Both the position numbers and the translations under genes were made by a program. Positions 9,844 through 20,752 of a stretch of 64,000 bases of DNA are shown piece by piece. The notes beneath the pieces were generated by a model. That model was not told where the DNA came from. It made no database searches and was given only the letters and a program-made list of their open reading frames with translations. Origin of the DNA: Cylicocyclus nassatus (Eukaryota > Nematoda > Chromadorea > Rhabditida > Strongylidae); contig CATQJL010000001.1 of assembly GCA_958299035.1 (NCBI GenBank), forward strand, positions 81,717,071-81,781,070. The letters are read 5' to 3'. Each line of letters starts with the position of its first letter. The stretch's first letter is position 1.

Positions 9844-11925
9844 TATAAAGCTGAATGTCTGTTTCTCTGTATGTCTGTATGTGTGTGCGTATGTTCCGAA
9901 TAGAAAATTCCATTTCTGAACCGATCCGGACCAAACTTGGCACACATACACTTCGGGCCCCGGCGGGTGTCATAGCCTACTTTTCGTCGTCGATCGATAT
10001 CGATTTCATCGATTTTTATCGATTTGCAGAGTTTACCTACGGGGCTGGGAGTTGGCACAGGGGGGTAATCGAGCATGGGGATTCCGAATACATTGTTAGT
10101 TTTCAAGATTATCGATTACATTTATCGATTTTATCGATTTTTTGCAAAGTTTGAGCTACTGGGCTGGGAGTTGGCACAGTGGGGTAATCGAGTATGTTGT
10201 TTACGAGTTCGATATTAGTTTGGCGCTATTCGGCTATCCGAGTCCCAAAATTTTTTTGTGGTAGAGCTTGCTCAAACTTCGTGTATAAGGGTTATCTTAA
10301 GGGCCGGGCATACCTCAAGCGATTTCAATCGCGACGCGATTTGGCAATATTCCAGGTGTCCATAACTCGTTGTAAGTACATTATAAATGTACAGAAGATA
10401 GGACATTTCATCAATTTACGTAAGTTATACACACTATGCATGTGCAGTTTGCTAATGTTGGATCCGAAGACTTCTGGCGAATTGCCAAATCGCGTCGCGA
10501 CTGAAATCGCGTGAAGTATGCCCGGCCCTTTAGCTGATTACAGATATCACACTTTCTCCGCAGAACATCTTCCCGTGTGGTTACGATAGGTGTACGGTAA
10601 GAAGTCAAAATCATGATTCGGCTGGAGTTCGGTCCATATGGCTTATTCGACATGCTAAGTACGAATATCATCTCTCTGCATTTTGGGACCTTTTCATAGA
10701 GTTGTGGTGGTTATATGGCATGGGGTCGAAAACATAGATTTGCTTTATTCGTCTAGTGTGGTCATTTAACGTGCTGAACATGAATATCATGCTGATTTCG
10801 CAGGATAGTGCATTTTCTTGGGTTACGGTAGGTGTAGATGGGTCGAAGTTCCAGATTTGCTCAAAACCTTACCTGTAACGGTTCACAAGTATATCGCTTA
10901 TGAATATGATGCTTGCTCGCTGTCATAACGCAATAGTGAAGTTATGATGAGTTGCAGGGTTTGAATGAAAATTTTTTCGCTTTCGGGCCAATTTAGATCC
11001 CGGATATTCAAGAGATGGGGAAACGGTCATTTTGCATGGCGGTCTCCAGCGTCATCCTGATAACCTGTCCCAACGCGTAACGCACGCGGCAAATCTCCCT
11101 CCCCTGTTCTTGCTTAGGCAAAAGCCTCTGAAGGGTGTCTCGGGTGGTCCTATAAGGGAAAGCATTACGGTCGTGAGAAACTTTTATACCACACGAATTG
11201 CCTTTATCATGGGCATTGAGCACGATATTCTTAAAACAGCACTAGGTAATTTTCTGCCAAGATTTTAGGCAGGTTCATGATTTTTACTCGCTGCCATGTA
11301 CCTATCGTAACTCTGCGAAAAGGTCTCAAAACGCAACGAGAGTGTTTTAAACGTGGTCAAAAGGTCGAATCTCTTTAGACCGAGTTTCAGCCAAAACTGA
11401 GATTTCGCCCCTCTGCAGTTATACCTACTATATTAGTGAAATCGCCTCAAAATGCCGAAGGAGTATGATATTCGTAATCAGCATGTCAATTAGCCCCCCT
11501 CAAAGTTTCAGCGAAATCCATGATTTTAGCTTTTTATGTGCACCCAACTTAAACCCAGGAAATGGCGCTATACCGCGCGAAATGACTACGATATTCGTCA
11601 TCAGCGTTACAATACCCATGTACCGCCTTTGAGCAAGATTCATCATAAGAACATTTTGGATCCGGATAGCCGCATAACGCATCAGTTTTTAGAATTACCC
11701 TTACTTTTATCGATTTTATTGTTTTTTTTGCAAAGTTTGAGCTACGGGACTGGAGGTTGTTGAGGGAGGTAGGTGGGCATGCTAATTACTGTCACAGCGG
11801 GAATAGGGATTTGCATGTGGAAGTGGGCACAATGAAAGGTTCTGCAAGGATAGGGATAAAACCTTAATCATAGCATTGACAGGGCCGGGCGGATCCGGGT
11901 AAGCCAGCTAGTACTTTTTTCAGAC
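9844..11925 (+). repeat. Interspersed repeat region, right part, ending GCCAGCTAGTA
   Basis: It contains a GTCTGTATGTGTGTGCG tract; two direct copies of GGGCTGGGAGTTGGCACA (about 10,043 and 10,164) with a third degenerate copy near 11,746; ATCGATTTTATCGATTTTT runs; and several copies of the ACATGCTGATTACGAATAT-like motif. It ends in GGCCGGGCGGATCCGGG followed by AAGCCAGCTAGTA. The inverse of that end opens the repeat at 60,045. A CTAGT terminus after a GC hairpin is Helitron-like; a microsatellite-tailed non-LTR element is the alternative. Confidence 0.5.
10300..10529. mobile_element. Small MITE, AGGGCCGGGCATAC ends, TTA duplication
   Basis: AGGGCCGGGCATACCTCAAG at the left and its near-inverse at the right are flanked by TTA at 10,297-10,299 and 10,530-10,532. 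Sub-terminal TCGCGACGCGATTTGGCAAT is also inverted at the right. A probable relative ends at about 53,812 with ATGCCCGGCCC. PIF/Harbinger-like by duplication. Confidence 0.75.
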
Positions 11926-12580
11926 ATAGAACACTTGCCGATCCCACGTGCATATCTCGGCTTTCCTTCGCGTATCACTTATGCCGTTGCGCCAGTCAGT
12001 TTCGCGCAGGAATAACCGCTGATCTACTGACGATCCAAGGTAAGAAAAAAAACTTCGTTCCTCTTGTCTACCAATTTATCAGTTCAGAAGGCCACATTCC
12101 AAACAAACAAATAGAAAAACAAGTGCTGCAACGATAGTTATGACCAAAATGAGGTGATCGGAAGGAACTACCTGTGGTGCTGGTCATATTGACCAGTACT
12201 GACCACTTACTTTAGGATAATACAGTATTGATGCTCAGAAATCCGTAACATTTTTGATGATATTGTCTCATTTTGTATATGTATGTAATAGACGAGTGTG
12301 ACATTTTGATGAATGTATCTGCCCATGTAAATGGATTGTCTGTTTGTTCTCTTAGAAAATATGCATGCATTACGCACTGAAATATTAATAGGGCAACTCA
12401 CACAAATCATTTAAGATTGAAGATGTTGAGGCGACATAAAAGCTTACAGATTTCTAATAAGCTATTGTGAAACTAGGAGTATTGCTGAGGTAGTTGCTCT
12501 CAAGTGCGACATTCAGCACTAAATTGTAAGAATCAATTATTTGCCTATCTTCTCAATTTTTGTGGGAATGCAGCTCTTGA
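11926..12580. other. Unassigned region with one splice-like segment
   Basis: A good acceptor (TTTTTTCAG at about 11,921-11,929) and a good donor (AAG/GTAAGAAA at about 12,040) enclose about 110 bases. The only open frame after the acceptor stops at about 12,013, so this could be an untranslated or terminal exon. No gene is claimed. The rest shows no coding or repeat signal. Confidence 0.3.
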
Positions 12581-12935
12581 AGGCACCGTCCATCCAAATT
12601 CTCGACTCTGTTTTTGTTCCGGGGCCTTTTCGTATCCCTGATTCTGATTATCAAGTCGAGAATCCGCAAAACCCCGAAAATCCCAGTTTCCAGCACTTGC
12701 ACGGCGAGTTTTCCGGAACGGTGATTGGCTGGGTGCGCATGGATGGGTGGGACGAACGTCACGCCCACTTAAAGGGAAGCAGCCAACGTGGCGAATACGT
12801 CATCTGAGTGGTTTAAGAAGGAATTTTCTTGCTTCGGCAACAACTTTTGGGAGTGAGAGTTGGGCAAATATACGGTTGGGAGACAACTATTAGTCCTCAA
12901 AATCTCATCGACCCCATTTTGGTTGGACGGTGCCT
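12581..12935. mobile_element. MITE with AGGCACCGTCC ends and TTGA duplication
   Basis: AGGCACCGTCCATCCAAAT starts after TTGA (12,577-12,580) and the inverse GGTTGGACGGTGCCT ends before TTGA (12,936-12,939). Related copies at 18,298-19,195 and 19,200-19,541 use TTAA. The internal CTGATTCTGATTATCAAGTC segment resembles the motif shared by other elements here. The open frame across it is not considered a gene. Confidence 0.8.
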
Positions 12936-12939
12936 TTGA

Positions 12940-13458
12940 GCTTTGTAAAAATCACTAAATCTGGAGTGTCCCGAGTTTGATGCTTTCATGACGGCATCCG
13001 CAGAAGATGGGTCTACTGACTATGAGTCCACAGTCATTGCTTTCGCTGCCATATTTTTATCATATTTCAGAGATATTTTGGCATTGTAGAGGCATGTCGA
13101 GTTATTGAAATAGAGTAGATGGTCATCGCTGCGCTATACGCGAAGAACTCCTCCTGACTCGCGCGGGAAAAGCTGCTGTAAGCGTAATATTTGCCAAGAA
13201 AAAACAGTTGTAAACCCCAAATGGTTACATGATATTTCGTTCCACTTACATTGCTAACCGAAGAAATCCTGGGCACGCGTGAAAAGCGTTGGAGAGGGGC
13301 TAAATGGATAAATTTATTTGTTCTCCTCTGTTCTCATCCCTATTTCTGGACCTAGTCATTCGCGTATTCGCAAAGGCAATGTTTGGTGCTCTTTCTGGAG
13401 ATATTCTGAGGTCTTGCGATGGATTCCACTGCAGCCAATCGGCAAAAATTTCATTCCT
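12940..13458. other. Unassigned region with a possible short terminal exon
   Basis: Plus-strand bases from about 12,955 to a TAG near 13,091 read ...LECPEFDAFMTASAEDG then a hydrophobic end (TVIAFAAIFLSYFRDILAL). This is protein-like, but it lacks a convincing acceptor and abuts a MITE, so it is not called as a gene. Elsewhere no signal. Confidence 0.25.
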
Positions 13459-14449
13459 GTGGCCGTATTCATCAACGAACCCTGAGGGTTAAGCTTACCT
13501 CCAGGGTTAGTTTAACCCTCAGGGTTCATTGGCCGTATTCATCAAGCATAGGCTAGGGTTTACCACGGAACGCGATCTACCCGTATCGATCAACGAACCC
13601 GTGGCCGTATTCATCAACCCGGAGGGTTAAACTAACCCTGGAGGGTTAAGGCGTCAGTTACGCGTGCGCTGTGCAAACTCACATCACAGAATGCCTAAGT
13701 ACGGGCTAAATTCACTTTATATTATACTTCTATTCTTTCACTGTTATAGTAGTATAGTCAACGAATAAGCTTCTAACACTAGTTTTTATAATACATCTCT
13801 AGCATACTTGTGCAGCATCCAATCTTACAGCGTGAGCTTATTTTCATGTGTGCAGTTGTGCAGTGTAAGTTCTACTTTTACGCAGTTCGTTATATACCGG
13901 GCTTGTGCTACTCTTTTAGGGGTCAATGCGTGTTATCATAAAGGGGCTTCTTTGGCACTTGTCAGAGTGGAATTCGCAACCATTTTTCCTCGTCGCATTC
14001 ATTCGTCACCAAAGCTAGAATTCTTTTTCTCGCAAAGTCAGTGTTTCATGTACTTCGAATATGAACATAAAACGAAGTCGAAACTAAATATTATAACAAC
14101 AACCAATACTAAATACTACAATACTCGTTGATCGTTTCCCATAAACTATTAGATGCGAGTAAATGTTTGTATGAAGTTTTATGGTAGAGTTAACCTTGCT
14201 CTGAGCTAGGGTTAAATTAACCCTGATGAATCACATAAGTTTAACCCTCCAGGGTTAGTTTAACCCTCACGGTTCGTTGATGAATACGGGTTAGTCGCTT
14301 TCGGGGTAAAATTAACCCTCAAGGTTAGATTTAACCCTCAGGGTTAAGCCTACCCTGTGTTTCATGAATACGGGTTGAACGCTTTCCAGGGTTAAACTAA
14401 CCCTCCAGGGTTAGTTTAACCCTCGGGGTTCGTTGATGAATACGGCCAC
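13459..14449. mobile_element. Repeat element with GTGGCCGTATTCATCAAC ends and AACCCTNNAGGGTT clusters
   Basis: GTGGCCGTATTCATCAACGA at the left is inverted at 14,432-14,449. Both ends carry clusters of the palindromes AACCCTCAGGGTT and AACCCTCCAGGGTT (13,480-13,650 and 14,190-14,430), with further internal copies of CGTATTCATCAA at about 13,532, 13,584 and 13,604. A single degenerate copy of one end lies at about 63,450-63,570. The target duplication could not be decided. Confidence 0.7.
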
Positions 14450-15056
14450 TGAATGGAGCTATACCCTGTTGCTCAAATAATGCACGTGATGACCATGCTA
14501 CTAAAATGTACCAAAGGTCCTTTCTCCGAGACTTTTCAGTGAACTTGACATAAAATAATCGTAGCAGAAATGCTGCGATGTTTAAATGACACCTTCTCAA
14601 AAATTCAGTCTTATTCTACTTGTATTGCTGATTTGATAGAAGGCAAATTACGAACTCGTCGAAATTATTGCGTATCCATGTAAGTCTGAGATGTCCGAGA
14701 GAATTGTGACCAACAGCTAAGAATTCAAAGCTTCTGGCCGGAAAAGGGACTAACAATTACTCAGTGTGGAAACATCGCAAACATGCAATTATCAATGAAC
14801 TATCGCATTCGCAACTCACTAATATTTGGCACATGGTTACAAAGGTTAGAAAAATTTTTGAGCGCCTAACTATGTGCGATCGCGCAGTCTAAAGGGTGCA
14901 CTTGTAATGATTCTTTAATTTGTATAAATACCTTTTAAGCAGCAATCTTCAAAGGACTGGAAAGATTCGGACCGATTTTTGCAGTTGCAAGAACATGTCT
15001 GATTTTTACTCGCGACAGTAGCAAAAATCGAGAGGTCTGCGGGTTCTGGAAGCAAA
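14450..15056. other. No feature recognised
   Basis: About 600 bases without a supportable exon, RNA or repeat. Short open frames only. Confidence 0.4.
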
Positions 15057-17120
15057 TTATTTGGGTACTTGTACGGCTGCGAAGGCTGGAACAGTCAGAT
15101 ATTTTCGAGGTGGATCAATGCAGTCATAGAAGTCTCCACGCTTGAGTTCAGAGTTACGGCACAATCTTGGAGGTTCAACAATAAAGTTTGGAGGTACTCG
15201 GTTGGTTTGGTAGTAGCACAGATGGCAGAACACGCTGAAAACGCAACGTATGGATGAAATGTTGGCATAGACCAATGGAGAACAAATATTAGGTTGTATC
15301 ACGATGATTTTCAATTCTGATTTTTAGCCAAAATAAGTTATAGCCATAAAATATACATAGGTATGGCATTCCTTCGATAGTGTACGAGTTAGATTCGCTC
15401 CACGACAAGTTAGAAAATCTAAAAAGTTTTCAATGCTCAAAAAATTGGAAAAATAACTGTATCCCGTAAAGCCCTACAAGCGCCAGCTTGCTCAACCATA
15501 TATTCCGCCATCACAGAGTCATATTCACAGTTGTTGTACTTTTTGATGGCTTGGATTTGATACGAAAATTCAAGCTTTTGTTGAAGCGATGCTGGTTGTT
15601 CCCACATAGATAAATCTATATTATAAACCTTTATAAGAACCATTAATTTTCAATCTTCCGGAGTAGCCTTGAAACATCAAATTAAGCCTTAAAGAAAAAC
15701 CCATAAAAAGCGGTATCTTTTGATTTATCTTGATCTTGGCCTATTTTTGCTTCCCGATTTTTTGCTGCACTGTGAATGTTCATTGTACGTGCAGATGTCT
15801 GATGTGACAAGTATATTCGAGAACGAGTGGAGCCCACAGGATTTTGGACGTAGATACCTCTTCTCAGTTTCTCGAGCAATGAAACTCTCTAGATTCTTGC
15901 TATGAGGTTATTATGGAGCAAAACTGACGTGCACATGTGATATACTTCTTATAAACCTTGCTTTTCTCTTTCGAACGACATGACATGCATATGTCTAATA
16001 CGAGAAGGGTTTTGACTTGCTGCATATAAAACTCAAAACTAAAAATCATCATGGTTGAAATTAATACCTGACTAAGTAGGAAAATCAATTCTGAAAATTC
16101 AACAAAGGCAAATTCAAAAAGCGCTGCTTAGATGTGAGAAAGGAATAGATCTATAATGGAGATCAATTCATGGAGTGCTCATTATTAGTAGTTCGACATT
16201 TTTTTCGTACCTTCCATGGTGAGACTGCAAGTGGGATAAGTTTCAGAGCACAGTTTCACAATTTGCCGAAATTTTGCATAGTTGATATTGGGTGCAACTT
16301 TCATATCTTCAATGCGACTATGCTATGAAAAAGTATGCTTTTCTTATCAGAGAACACCTGAGCAGTGTACTGTCCTCATTTTTCACAGTTAGTCACAAAA
16401 AAGGAGGTGAAAGCAATAAGGTCGCTTGTCTATAGCCATGTCATTGAAAAATACGTTTTTGGTATGCAGAACCGTCGTTTGGCAACGGATTCTCAATACG
16501 AGTACGAGTTTAAATTGGTTTCGGGAACTCTACATATGTACATTCACCAGATACGAAAAAGAAAAAACAGATAGACAAACATTGAGGTTTATACATAAGA
16601 GAGTGAATTGTTAAATACACTATATGTGAAATTATCAGTAATAGATTAACCCTCTTTATCGAGAGTTATAGTTTGGAGCTTTGGGTCGATGGGTTTATCT
16701 GACTTATGTTTGGCGAAAATACATACGGTTATTGTTGTATGGTACTTGCCTTCTTTGACAGCGCATCCAATATGTAGATACGGAACTTTTTTCACCTGAA
16801 AATTATTTGAAAGAAGCTGAAATAATTATTTTAATAGTTGGCCCTCGAAATGTGTTTGTAGCAGTATATGTGTTTTGAAAAAATCCACTTACTTTTAGGA
16901 TTCTGTCTCCGTATTTCTCAAGTATGAGACTGAGGAGCTCGTCTTGGTTTGACGTGCTGGTAATTTTTAGATTGAATTTATAATGAATAAATCTAGCGGA
17001 AAAGTACCTGTTAGTGTAGAAGAGACCAACGAATGTGTTATCTGCACCTTTGACTCCTCCAATGGCGGTAATATAGATTATCAGATCCAAATACTTTCGC
17101 TTCACCGGGCAAAAAAGATA
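15057..17120 (-). CDS. Spliced gene of unknown function
   Basis: Supported exons in order of translation: 17,120-17,008 (YLFCPVKRKYLDLIIYITAI then GGVKGADNTFVGLFYTN); 16,956-16,893 (TSNQDELLSLILEKYGDRIL); 16,795-16,727 (VKKVPYLHIGCAVKEGKYHT); 15,615 to about 15,478 (DLSMWEQPASLQQKLEFSYQ, then CEYDSVMAEYMVEQAGA); and a terminal exon from 15,234. The first three join in frame across introns of 51 and 97 bp with GTAC, GTAAGT and GTATGT donors and TTTTCAG/TTACCAG acceptors. The fourth begins in phase 1, so at least one exon between 16.7 and 15.6 kb is missing from this model. The last exon is open in two frames. Using donor GTAGGG it would end ...TALIHLENI at 15,095; the alternative ends ...AAVQVPK at 15,057. 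I do not recognise the family. The amino-terminal part is also missing. Confidence 0.6.
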
Positions 17121-17299
17121 CTGGAATTTGAGAGATTATAAAAATTCAAACGTTCTCAAAAATCCCAAAAGTTCACTCAAAAAAACCCTCCAATGACAAT
17201 CTCAGAAATTTTTTTGCGGGGCGGGGGGAGGGGGCTAGATGAACTCTTCTAAAAGGGGTGGTCTTATTTGCAATGCTTTCCAAATTTTTGCCTCTGTAG
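17121..17299. other. Presumed intron or intergenic sequence with G-run
   Basis: Contains a GGGGCGGGGGGAGGGGG run at about 17,217-17,234. No exon supported. Confidence 0.3.
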
Positions 17300-17409
17300 A
17301 CAAGCGCACCAATAACTCAACTTCTTTAACTCCAAAATCATGCAGTTTACGCAAACTGCAAGAAGATAGGGCTAATCTCAACTGGCGGGTGAAGCAGGAA
17401 CCTATTGAT
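17300..17409 (+). CDS. Possible single exon with a VKQEP sumoylation-like motif
   Basis: Preceded by TGCCTCTGTAG and followed by GAT/GTAAGA. The open frame reads DKRTNNSTSLTPKSCSLRKL, then QEDRANLNWRVKQEPID. VKQEP matches the psi-K-x-E sumoylation consensus common in transcription factors. No neighbouring exons were found, it lies close to and opposite the minus-strand gene at 15-17 kb, and the family is unknown. Confidence 0.35.
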
Positions 17410-17421
17410 GTAAGAGACTAA

Positions 17422-18297
17422 GCAAGCGTTAGTCTCAGCATTGCCGTGGGATTAACACATAATACACCCTCAGAATGTGCTAGTAAAGAGTTTTTTGAAT
17501 AACGTTAATCCGTTTCGGATCCTGGAAAACAAAGTGTCGACCCTGAGCTATTCTGAGTTCCGCAAAACTTTCTTTTTACAGTCCAAGAGTACCAAGCTAG
17601 TGGCTTAATTTCTACTCTCGTGATGGTTTTCTGAAGATGTCAGCTGACTAATTATGACATTAGGAATGTCCAAGCCCTTCTCGTAATTTACTCATATCAA
17701 GTCTTACAAAAGTTTGTTACACTTTGGCTTTACCGCAGTGAGTCATACATTTTCTGTTCTTTGTAGTAGTTTGGCACCATTGATTAGGGCAAAGCAACTG
17801 TACGATCTCATATGAAACATTGCACCAGCTTTAATCCTTTTGGAGTTTCAAAAGTTAATCTAAAAAGTTGGGCTTGCAAAAGCGAAAATACGTTTGTCCA
17901 AATAACATTCTACGAAAATCTCACTAGCGTAAGCTTATATTCATACCAGACATTCATGAGTACCGTTGTTTTGCTGTGCTGTTTCCACATAAATGATTAC
18001 ATACTACACACTTTAAAAGTACAACCCTAATTTAGCTCTCTGCAACTCTAATTCACAAAAAAAATTGTTCGCTTAAAACAACCTGGCAAGAAAAACTGAA
18101 TTTAATAATTTTTGAGTAACGCTTGCAAAAAGCCAAAAAATTTCGGCTGCACTTTAAGAGCACTTTGTAATATACAATTATTTATGTAGAAACAGCACAG
18201 CGTCGCTTTGGCGAAACGTGGCTGTATCAGTTTTCTCGACATTTAGCCGATGAAGAAAATAACAAAGGCATGAATACGAGTTTGGAACGACACTTAA
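17422..18297. other. No feature recognised
   Basis: AT-rich, with short open frames only. A 72-codon plus-strand frame at 17,812 lacks splice signals and recognisable sequence. The region ends at the TTAA flanking the next element. Confidence 0.4.
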
Positions 18298-19195
18298 AGG
18301 CACCGTCCAGGCAGATCTGGACCCATGGGGATTTTACGTGGAAGGCACTTTTGGGGCTTAAACTAAGGCACTGCCCAAGCGGCAGCGCAGGTAGTGCTCT
18401 AACGGCTGAGACATTTCCCCTCGAAACTGGACCCCGCGAACGTATTTCGCATGGGTTCATGGCGCAAAGCGTGGATCCTGGCGCGAAACTGCCATGAATT
18501 CATGCGAATACCATCGCGGGGTCCAGTTTTGAGGGGAATATCTCAGCCGTCAGAGCACTACCTGAGTTGCCGGTTGGGCAGTGCCTTAGTTAGGGCCCCA
18601 AAAGTACCTTTTTCCTAAAAACCCCATAGGACCAGATCTGCCTGGACGCTGTGTTAGCGGGTTTAAGACTCTTCGAGGGATGTTGGCCTCGGACTAATAG
18701 AATAACTGTGTAGGAAGAGTAGAATTGGTGGTTCAGATTTATTTGGACAAGTACAAGGTTGTGCGAGCGAACCGTTCACGGTAAGCTCGTAAGGAGAGTG
18801 AGGTCAAAGCCTCCGAGATACGAAAGGGTGGTAAGGCCCGCCCACTCAGCGGGTGGTCCCTCGATACGGTAATTGGGGGAATCATCGTACGATGATACTC
18901 CATGTGTCGGTGATTCTCCTAGACCTTGTGGCCTGAGGCGAATTAGCGCCTCCTGATGTGTGTTATACAGAACACATTAGCTATAGTAGCTTTATTGAGT
19001 CAGACGACGAACACGTGTTAGTGCAGTAGTAGAATGCCGCCGATAAAAGGCGTGGCAAAGTAACATGACAAACATCTGGGCAATAATACCCTCATATCAC
19101 AGCAGGTCATGCTTATGGCATGACCTTTATGGTGCTTAGGAGAAGTATGATATAAGTTGCAAGGAAGGTGCCGACAAAGTCGGCACACGCTGCCT
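18298..19195. mobile_element. TTAA-flanked palindromic MITE interrupted by a solo LTR
   Basis: It starts AGGCACCGTCCAGGCAGATC after TTAA (18,294-18,297). The arms are complementary over almost the whole element (for example GCAGATCTGG and its inverse; GGACCCCGCGA and its inverse). The right arm runs to GGACGCTG at 18,652, is interrupted by the LTR, and resumes after a duplicated CGCTG with CCT, then TTAA (19,196-19,199). That TTAA is also the left flank of the next copy. Confidence 0.85.
18653..19187. mobile_element. Solo LTR with CGCTG target duplication
   Basis: A 535-bp segment begins TGTTAGCGGG and ends GTCGGCACA (TG...CA), flanked by identical 5-bp CGCTG at 18,648-18,652 and 19,188-19,192. 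It is more GC-rich than its surroundings. The duplication falls inside the terminal inverted repeat of the host MITE, which independently confirms both boundaries. No internal retrotransposon genes remain, as expected after LTR-LTR recombination. The strand and superfamily (Gypsy or BEL/Pao both make 5-bp duplications) are not determined. Confidence 0.85.
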
Positions 19196-19199
19196 TTAA

Positions 19200-19541
19200 A
19201 GGCAGCGTCCACCCAGGTTTTCGGCTTCCACGTTTTTGTCGTTTCAGAGCCTTCTCATGACCCTGATTACGAATATGAAATCGAGAATGCGCTACAATCC
19301 CCGTTCCGGAGGACCAAGGCCGGCTTTCCGGAACGGTGGTCGAATGGGCGCGCACAAGTGAGGGGGCATGGATGGGAGGGGGCGGGCATGGATGGGATCC
19401 TCGTACATCTTCGCTATTCCGAAGCGATTTTCTCGCTTCTGAAACGGCATTTTGCACCGCGACTTGAGCATTGGATTGATAGGGAGCCCATACTATTGAA
19501 TGGGCCAAAAGCTCAACACCCTCAACTTAGGGTGGACGGCT
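19200..19541. mobile_element. TTAA-flanked MITE, second copy adjoining the first
   Basis: AGGCAGCGTCCACCC follows TTAA (19,196-19,199), and GGGTGGACGGCT precedes TTAA (19,542-19,545). The interior CCTGATTACGAATATGAAAT and a CCGGAACGGTGG stretch are shared with the copies at 12.6 and 41.5 kb. The left TTAA is shared with the preceding element. A 131-135 codon open frame on each strand lies within the element and its edges, and is not conserved as a protein between copies. Confidence 0.8.
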
Positions 19542-19545
19542 TTAA

Positions 19546-20752
19546 GCTAGTAAGATCCCTGTAGTTTTGAACAAAAATATGAATTCTTTCAGTTTCCGAG
19601 CATTCGCATCAAACTTAGAGCGGATCAAAGCTGGTGTAAGGCTTCTCATTAAATCTTGCAGTTTTTGAGTCTTTAATTATACGGTACTCTGAAACCCGAA
19701 TAAAATTAATGCATGAATGCGATGAAAAGTTCAGTGTAACAAAACCTATGTAACGACCTCAAGTTTGGAAAAAACTCAGCGTTTTGACACACATACAGTT
19801 CTATCCTCTTGCTGTTTAGGAGGAGTAATTATATGAAGTGGGAGTCCCAATTCTGACTTATTTACGAGACCTTCAGGTGGCAAGTCTTCAAGCAATTATC
19901 AAAAATAGAAAATGTTAAACTAACTTTGAAACCTGTGTCTTTGAAGCAGTTGAGCAATTCTCTTGAAGTTAACGCAAAATCCGGTAGGGCTATCTGGAAG
20001 GAGATAGATAGTTTCGAGTCAATAAGTTATTTTTTCAGTTTTCTTGAAAATAAGCGATTTATGGCGCCTATTCTGCTGCATAAACCACTATCAGAACAAG
20101 TGAATAAAACTGACCACTGCCTTTGCAGAGCGTAAGAACCACCAACTTGTTACTCTCGCAAACAGCCAAGAGAATCTCATGTCGTCTATTTTGCTATTTT
20201 TTAGTCCTGAGGTATGGAAAAGCACGACTGCCTAAAAATACCATCTTGTCTCTACACAAAAGCATACAAGCAACTTACAAAGAAGATTAACCACAGATGT
20301 CTCATTTCTGGCATTGAATTTCGAAACTTTACGCTTTTTATCCGAATTGCGCACCATATGAATGTCCACTAATTGTTCTGGCACAAAACCAACAATGAAA
20401 GGTCATACTCTCGCTGGAGCATGGGCGGACATGAGAATTATGACAGTTTAGCAGTTATTTCGGAATTACAATGAACATGTTTGTGCCGTCAATCAGTCGC
20501 CATTGTGACCACTTTTCGCGAGTTTCTGTATTTGTTAGAAGTTACGTGAATTTCGAAGAAGGCTGTTATGTTGTCGTAATCAATGGTAAATTTCAATAAC
20601 TCTCTGTTAAGAGCTCAAAAGGGACTCTGATACTTGAATATTTTGTGCTTACATTCCCGTCATAGCAAGTTTATAGCTCATTCACGATCTATTCAGAGTC
20701 AGGTTGCATATGCAGCAGAGAAGAGAGTTTTGAAGATTCTCTGCTCATCTAA
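19546..20752. other. No confident feature
   Basis: A 69-codon plus-strand frame at 19,926-20,135 (QLSNSLEVNAKSGRAIWKEI) is mildly protein-like but has no clear splice partners. The rest is unassigned. Confidence 0.3.

Noticed and set aside
19113..19564. 131- and 135-codon frames on opposite strands
   Set aside because: Both lie across the solo LTR edge and a MITE; the reading is not conserved in the other MITE copies.
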